Shown here one piece after another: positions 16,015 to 19,209 of a stretch of DNA of 19,209 bases. The translations under genes and the position numbers were made by a program. The notes under the pieces were generated by a model. That model did not search any database, had not been told where the DNA came from, and saw only the letters and a program-made list of their open reading frames with translations. Origin of the DNA: CAYGAW01 sp964347945 (lineage in GTDB: Bacteria; Chloroflexota; Anaerolineae; UBA7937; B3-Chlor); contig CAYGAW010000198.1 of the NCBI GenBank assembly GCA_964347945.1, positions 1 through 19,209 of the forward strand, read 5' to 3'. The stretch's first letter is position 1. Every line of letters starts with the position of its first letter.

Positions 16015-16251
16015 TCGAAGGGGTTGTATCATAGCCGTGAGGCTGAGGAAGTCTACCTGGTAGTGGCACGGCAAGGCGAGGCTATGCCGGCGGAGTTGTG
16101 CATCACGGGTCTGAGCAAACCCTGATCTGTTGTCGCGGGCGGAGCCTCAACCGAATAATAGTTTTGACGGCGGCGCTTCGAATGTCGACAAGAACAGAAG
16201 GCTGGTTCAGAAACGTGATGGGCCACCGGATTGTCAGACACCACCAAGGAA

Positions 16252-16280
16252 CAGGGCCCTACTTTGACAGTAGGGCCCTG
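16252..16280 (-). terminator. Intrinsic terminator of the pilin gene
   Basis: CAGGGCCCTAC and GTAGGGCCCTG form a perfect 11-bp stem around a 7-base loop, 30 bases past the pilin stop codon. On the minus strand it is followed by TTCCTT, a weak U-tract. The strong GC stem and its position make it the likely end of the pilin transcript; the near-symmetry means it could work in both directions. Confidence 0.7.
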
Positions 16281-16309
16281 CTTGTGACAAGCTTGGTATG
16301 GCGCGGATC

Positions 16310-16465
16310 CTAGTACGGGTTTAGAGCGCTGGTGATCCGGCTGAAGATGTTACCAATCTGCGGGCCGAGGAGCAGCAGGATGGCAATAACCACGATGGCC
16401 ACCAGGACTAAAATCAACGCATATTCGACCATACCCTGCCCTTCCTCATGCGGCAAGTACAGCAT
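16310..16465 (-). CDS. Flp-type (type IVb) pilin, 51 aa
   Basis: MLYLPHEEGQGMVEYALILV opens a 51-residue protein with a single long hydrophobic segment (about 15-34), then GPQIGNIFSRITSALNPY. The motif G9-QGMVE14-Y15 fits the class III prepilin cleavage site of Flp/Fap pilins, with cleavage after G9 and Glu at +5 of the mature protein. Such subunits are matured by a prepilin peptidase and assembled by Tad-type machinery into thin adhesive pili; none of that machinery is in the window. GGGAGG lies 9 bases before the ATG. A near-consensus promoter and a strong terminator frame the gene as a separate, probably well-expressed unit. It is short enough to escape standard gene-length cut-offs. Confidence 0.88.
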   Translation of the reverse strand: MLYLPHEEGQGMVEYALILVLVAIVVIAILLLLGPQIGNIFSRITSALNPY

Positions 16466-16880
16466 CCTCTCTCACCTCCCTTCCAGCTGTAATCTAGGCT
16501 CACGTTCGGGCACCAAGCCTTGCTCGTAACCTATGCCCAGTCTACAACCATCGTGAACCCCTGTCAAGGATTATCGGTATCTTTGGGGCCGACGTTAACC
16601 ATTTCTCAACTTTGCTAGGCTTGCATGGTCGTCAATGGCCCCTTCGGCTCTTGGACCACGGGTCTACAACAGGTTGTCGACGGGTGTAAGTGAAGCGTGA
16701 GCCCCCTCTCCATGCCTTCTCCCTCCAGAGCCAGGCGCAGATCACGAGGGGGCGGAGGCGGCGCAAGTAGCCCATTCTCAGCAGGAGCGGAATTGTCAGC
16801 TGGCTGAGAGGTGATGGCCGATCGTGCGGCGGTGGACTGATTCGAGCACTCAGCGGCCCTTGCGGATCGCCCGCCCTACT
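16466..16880. other. Gene-free stretch upstream of the pilin gene
   Basis: About 415 bases. The part nearest the pilin holds its leader and promoter. From about 16570 to 16880 I see no gene, clear terminator or repeat; this is the 3' side of the next minus-strand gene, so a terminator would be expected but no stem with a T-run stands out. Confidence 0.5.
16539..16567 (-). promoter_or_regulatory. Sigma-70-type promoter of the pilin gene
   Basis: Minus-strand TTGACA (perfect -35), 17-base spacer, TAGACT (-10, 4 of 6 matches). The predicted start of transcription leaves a leader of about 67 bases before the pilin ATG. Confidence 0.65.
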
Positions 16881-17594
16881 CTATGCCGACTTCCTCCGCC
16901 GGCGGATAACAATCCACACCAGGAGCGCAGCCGAAGCTGCTATGCCACCGGCGAGCAGGCAGACCCCTATGCTGACCGATTGTGGCCTGGCCCCAGCTGT
17001 CACCGGCGTCCAGTAGCTTCTCATCTTGATGGGGAAGGTGAGATCACCTCCCAACTGCTCCTTGTCACCACAAACGAAGACGTACCGCCCGAGCACGCCG
17101 CTGTCGTGCCACACCGCGACCACGTAGCTCCCGTCCACGGGTAACGTCTCACGGCTCTGCTGGCGCTCCCAATATGAAGTCCGGCTGAAGGGCTCGAAGA
17201 ACGTTGGCGCAGGTCCGGTTGGGGGCGGGAGCAGCACGCCTCCGGCGTCGTCGGGGCGTGACACCAGGTCGGGAAGGTCGATGGGGGGCAACTGGGGACC
17301 GAGCAGTGCCATGTGAGGGACGAAATCCTCCTGACCTTCGATCTGAGGGATGGTGATTTGCAGGAGTATGGACTGGCCACCGTCGCCCTCGAAGGCGAAG
17401 TAGTCGACGTCCATCGGCGAATCCAGGGTAGCGTAGACCGCGGTGGAGATGGTGGGGTCGTCGATCAGCCAGGGGCTATCGAACTTGATGTCTTCTTCTT
17501 CGAAGAAGGGTTGATGGGCGAGCGCCGGTGCCGCCAGGATCGTGGCCAGGATCACGGCCAGAGTAGATGCCCAAAGAGGTAGGTATCGTCGCAT
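16881..17594 (-). CDS. Exported, C-terminally membrane-anchored protein with PPC-like domain
   Basis: 237 residues. A cleavable signal peptide is visible (MRRYLPLWAS start, hydrophobic core, cleavage near ALA-H27), as is a single C-terminal transmembrane helix (about 206-229) followed by a stop-transfer IRRRRKSA. The outer domain contains AVYATLDSPMDVDYFAFEGDGGQSILLQI (written here as positions 53-81), which resembles bacterial pre-peptidase C-terminal (PPC) beta-sandwich domains, and later VDGSYVVAVWHDSGVLGRYVFVCG-like strands (about 151-175). No catalytic motif is seen. It is oriented with the bulk outside and a very short cytoplasmic tail. I do not recognise the full family. The ATG has GAGGAGAAGG just upstream. 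It is transcribed away from the PEP-CTERM gene from a shared intergenic region. Confidence 0.8.
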   Translation of the reverse strand: MRRYLPLWASTLAVILATILAAPALAHQPFFEEEDIKFDSPWLIDDPTISTAVYATLDSPMDVDYFAFEGDGGQSILLQITIPQIEGQEDFVPHMALLGPQLPPIDLPDLVSRPDDAGGVLLPPPTGPAPTFFEPFSRTSYWERQQSRETLPVDGSYVVAVWHDSGVLGRYVFVCGDKEQLGGDLTFPIKMRSYWTPVTAGARPQSVSIGVCLLAGGIAASAALLVWIVIRRRRKSA

Positions 17595-17626
17595 TGCCTT
17601 CTCCTCTTGCCGCGATCCGCACTTTC

Positions 17627-17656
17627 ATTATACAGGAATGCTCCAGGGAGTGTGTA
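17627..17656 (-). promoter_or_regulatory. Promoter of the PPC-like membrane protein gene
   Basis: Minus-strand TACACA (4 of 6 to -35), 18-base spacer, perfect TATAAT -10, ending 32 bases before the ATG. Confidence 0.6.
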
Positions 17657-17673
17657 CCCCCGCCATTCGAACT

Positions 17674-17699
17674 TCCCGAAGGCTGCAAATCCTTCGGGA
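17674..17699. other. Hairpin upstream of the PPC-like gene promoter
   Basis: TCCCGAAGG and CCTTCGGGA form a perfect 9-bp stem around an 8-base loop (CTGCAAAT). It lies about 18 bases upstream of the -35, where an operator could sit, and also exactly at the point where the transposase-like frame loses similarity. It could be an operator, a terminator remnant or an element end. Confidence 0.55.
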
Positions 17700-17819
17700 G
17701 GTGTGCCAGCGACGGGCCGTCTGGCGAATGCTGCCGGTCTCGTGATGGGCGGGCACAAGGCGAAGTCTTGCCTCGATGCTGTTCACAGCGCAAGCTTCGC
17801 TGTAGCCCAAGTCTGCCAT
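17691..17819 (-). pseudogene. Possible transposase N-terminal (HTH) remnant
   Basis: A minus-strand frame reads ...NSIEARLRLVPAHHETGSIR then QTARRWHTSRR. The pattern EARxRLVxAxxETGSIRxTARRWxTSRx is what I expect of the homeodomain-like helix-turn-helix at the start of IS481/IS630-type transposases. Similarity stops at the TSRR residues, exactly at the left arm of the 17674-17699 hairpin; the frame then runs about 20 unrelated codons to a stop at 17628. An in-frame ATG is at 17819, another at 17855. No DDE catalytic part is present. I infer a fragment left by an old insertion. Confidence 0.42.
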
Positions 17820-17883
17820 AGTCGCTCGTTCTGCTGGATGAGAAGTTCCCACCATCCTCTTACCAGAGGAGCAGCAGACTTGG
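17807..17883. other. Branched inverted-repeat structure
   Basis: CCAAGTCTGC (17807-17816) pairs perfectly with GCAGACTTGG (17874-17883). Inside lie a 6-bp hairpin (TCCTCT, loop TACC, AGAGGA, at 17855-17870) and a weaker TTCT/AGAA hairpin. The left arm overlaps the transposase-like frame. It could be the end of an insertion element or a structured RNA; the sequence alone does not decide. Confidence 0.45.
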
Positions 17884-17938
17884 CCACCATCTTTGTCACC
17901 GCCCGGTAACGATGTCTCGGCGCAAGCACTTTCGGCCG

Positions 17939-17967
17939 TTGACAGGGATGAAGATCTCTGCTATACT
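17939..17967 (+). promoter_or_regulatory. Near-consensus sigma-70 promoter of the PEP-CTERM gene
   Basis: TTGACA (perfect), 17-base spacer, TATACT (5 of 6). Transcription would start near 17974, leaving a leader of about 43 bases. The Shine-Dalgarno AAGGAGG at 18001-18007 is equally strong, so the gene should be well expressed. Confidence 0.8.
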
Positions 17968-18016
17968 GCAAAAGGAATCCGGCCACGCAGCACAGACACG
18001 AAGGAGGTAGAGGAAG

Positions 18017-18907
18017 ATGAAAGCCAGATGGTTGTTGCTGGCGGTCAGTGTGATCTGCCTACTGGCGGTGGCTCCAGCCGCTGCGCTATCGCAGGGACCG
18101 ACCGTCGAGGCGGGATGCGGCACCGCAAGGATTAACGGGATCATGGCCCCTGGCGAGTGGGACGCCGCAGCGCGGGTCCCTTTGCTCTCGTACGAACCGC
18201 TTGGGGCCTCGCCAGCTCAGCAGGGATACGCTCTGTCAGGTTGGGGCTACTTGATGAACGACGACAGCCACTTGTACATCGGAGCAGACGTCAATCTCGA
18301 CAGCGTCGTCCCAGACCCCAACTTCTGGGACAGCGGCATGGTGGTGTTCTTCACCGACGAGGGCAACGCCACCGACAACCAATGGGCTGCCCCTGACTGC
18401 GATCCGCTTCCCGGCGAAGGTTGGGGCTCGGCGGATGAGAGGCATTTTGACGGGACGGAGTACCGGTGGTCGGGCTTCCTGCCCGCAGCAGAGGTTGGTA
18501 CGGTGGGTCAGGTGTGCTTTCCATGGCGGCAGCCTTTGGCAGGGGTTACTTGGGACGTTGGGCTGGGCTCCTTCGTTCACGAGTGGGCCTTCGATCTGAG
18601 CTCCTCTGAGCTCGACAAGGTGGCTGCGGGCGACTGTTTGCGACTTGCAATTGATGCGCGTATCCACGACGTGTGCGTGAACAACACGGGATGCAACGCC
18701 CAGGGAGCCGGAACCTGGATCACCGAAGCTCTCGCCCAGTGGCCGGAGGGACTTGAGGGCTCGGAGCGGCCAGATGCCTTTGGCACGGTGTGCCTGAACC
18801 CGTGCGAGGCGGAGTTTGTGCCCGAACCTGCCACCATCATGCTTCTGGGCAGCGGTCTTGCCAGTCTGGCGGGATATGCGACTCTGCGCTGGCGGCCGCG
18901 CGGATAA
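18017..18907 (+). CDS. PEP-CTERM-sorted exported protein with CBM9-like domain
   Basis: 296 residues. An N-terminal signal peptide (MKARWLLLAVS..., cleavage near ALS/QG at about 25) is followed by a domain with INGIMAPGEWDAA and, later, YLMNDDSHLYIGADV, the pattern of CBM9-like / DOMON-like sugar-binding beta sandwiches. Six or more cysteines in the exported part suggest disulfides. The last 29 residues are a textbook PEP-CTERM tail: VPEP (268-271), ATIMLLGSGLASLAGYATL hydrophobic helix, then RWRPRG. In this system an exosortase recognises the PEP motif and processes the protein at the membrane, usually for release to or attachment at an extracellular polysaccharide matrix. No exosortase gene is in the window. 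Start: ATG with AAGGAGG 9 bases upstream. Confidence 0.88.
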   Translation: MKARWLLLAVSVICLLAVAPAAALSQGPTVEAGCGTARINGIMAPGEWDAAARVPLLSYEPLGASPAQQGYALSGWGYLMNDDSHLYIGADVNLDSVVPDPNFWDSGMVVFFTDEGNATDNQWAAPDCDPLPGEGWGSADERHFDGTEYRWSGFLPAAEVGTVGQVCFPWRQPLAGVTWDVGLGSFVHEWAFDLSSSELDKVAAGDCLRLAIDARIHDVCVNNTGCNAQGAGTWITEALAQWPEGLEGSERPDAFGTVCLNPCEAEFVPEPATIMLLGSGLASLAGYATLRWRPRG

Positions 18908-19032
18908 GCCCACGACGCGACACTGGATCCCGACGGCTGTCCAGCCACTAGGATCCGTGAACACGCCCCCAAGCCGCACAACGGGTCGCGTCCAAGGTTG
19001 GAGACACGAGAATCTCAGTCTGGTGTACTTGG

Positions 19033-19052
19033 CCGGCGGCCTGCGTCGCCGG
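19033..19052. other. GC-rich hairpin between the PEP-CTERM gene and the next gene
   Basis: CCGGCG and CGCCGG form a 6-bp stem around an 8-base loop, about 130 bases after the PEP-CTERM stop and 35 before the next start. No T-run follows, so a terminator role is weak; it may instead sit in the leader of the next gene. Confidence 0.25.
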
Positions 19053-19087
19053 GGAATCTAACCATCTCGGGGAGTGGGGGTGATGCT

Positions 19088-19209
19088 GTGACCACGGGCC
19101 ATGCCTTCTTTCGGGCGCGTAACAAGGTGCTGCGGTACCTCTACGAGGAGGGTGCGATAGCCTACACCCACAGCGCAAGCAAGGCAGACATCGCCGAGGC
19201 CTCGGGTCT
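19088..19209 (+). CDS. Partial: probable winged-helix DNA-binding protein (N-terminus)
   Basis: A GTG start with GGGGGTGA 4-10 bases upstream opens a frame that runs off the window: TTGHAFFRARNKVLRYLYEE, then GAIAYTHSASKADIAEASG. The arrangement RNKVLRYLYEEGAI...SKADIAEASG (helix, turn, 'DIAexSG') is that of N-terminal winged helix-turn-helix regions, for example ROK-type repressors. The ATG at 19101 is in another frame and soon meets a stop. Only 40 residues are visible, so the family is a guess. Confidence 0.5.
   Translation, partial: MTTGHAFFRARNKVLRYLYEEGAIAYTHSASKADIAEASG

Larger units (their letters stand above)
15716..16309. other. Gene-free stretch between kinase gene and pilin gene
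   Basis: About 600 bases. It holds the kinase promoter candidate, the pilin terminator and a short REP-like element. A plus-strand frame at 15916-16125 has a somewhat protein-like end (EEVYLVVARQGEAMPAEL) but no family, start signal or neighbour supports it; it could be a decayed gene fragment. Confidence 0.5.
17595..18016. other. Divergent promoter region with hairpins and a transposase-like remnant
   Basis: About 420 bases between two divergently read genes. It holds one promoter for each side, a 9-bp-stem hairpin (17674-17699), a transposase-like fragment and a branched inverted-repeat structure (17807-17883), each listed separately. Confidence 0.6.

Noticed and set aside
15916..16125. 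69-codon plus-strand frame between kinase and pilin
   Set aside because: Contains the REP-like element, no Shine-Dalgarno and no family; at most a decayed fragment.
16625..16693. 22-codon plus-strand frame MVVNGPFGSWTTGLQ... upstream of the pilin
   Set aside because: No ribosome-binding site or supporting context; expected by chance.
17807..17883. tRNA gene or riboswitch for the PEP-CTERM gene
   Set aside because: No cloverleaf or TPsiC-like sequence, and the structure lies upstream of the promoter, so it is not in that gene's leader.

Overview
The window looks like a chromosomal stretch of an uncultured, GC-rich, free-living bacterium, most plausibly a member of the Chloroflexota (Anaerolineae-like). 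This is inference: no rRNA or other marker gene is present. It rests on several exported proteins with a short 'aromatic-hydrophobic-P-hydrophobic' tail (FFPLMMR, YVPVVQR) of a kind I associate with that phylum, a very short Flp-type pilin, a large MASE3/PAS/GAF NarL-type kinase, a DUF3795 protein, and GAGTAGCGAAGCGTATCGA-type intergenic repeats. I see no rRNA, tRNA, CRISPR array, intact mobile element or replication origin.

Layout. (1) 30-7118, minus strand: a tight three-gene operon of exported proteins. In transcription order these are a YVTN beta-propeller fused to a MauG-like di-haem cytochrome (5169-7118), a 1165-residue secreted protein of unknown family (1662-5159) and a multihaem cytochrome c with a carboxypeptidase-regulatory-like N-terminal domain (30-1646). 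Gaps are 9 and 15 bases. This is the best candidate here for an undescribed system: an extracytoplasmic redox assembly. (2) 7616-9551, minus: four small to medium genes, namely an AhpD-like protein with only one of the usual two cysteines, an SDR oxidoreductase, a cysteine-rich DUF3795 protein and a two-helix membrane protein. (3) 9663-12083, minus: a free-standing B3/B4 (PheRS-beta-like) domain protein followed by two family-2 glycosyltransferases with gaps of 1 and 5 bases, an extended -10 promoter upstream and a probable terminator downstream. (4) 12084-12892: an intergenic region with four head-to-tail copies of a 94-bp hairpin-forming unit plus two 23-bp copies of a related element. (5) 12893-15715, minus: a 940-residue membrane histidine kinase with no response regulator beside it. 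(6) 16310-16465, minus: a 51-residue Flp-type pilin with a near-consensus promoter and a terminator, i.e. a self-contained transcription unit. (7) 16881-17594, minus, and 18017-18907, plus: divergent genes for a membrane-anchored exported protein and a PEP-CTERM protein with a CBM9-like domain. The region between them holds two good promoters, strong hairpins and what looks like a transposase remnant. (8) 19088 to the window end, plus: the start of a probable winged-helix protein.

Together the window is dominated by cell-surface functions: extracytoplasmic haem proteins, a pilin, glycosyltransferases, a PEP-CTERM-sorted protein and a sensor kinase. Calls for the kinase, SDR, glycosyltransferases, cytochromes, pilin and PEP-CTERM tail rest on visible motifs. 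The 1165-residue protein, the 237-residue exported protein and the small membrane protein have no assigned function.
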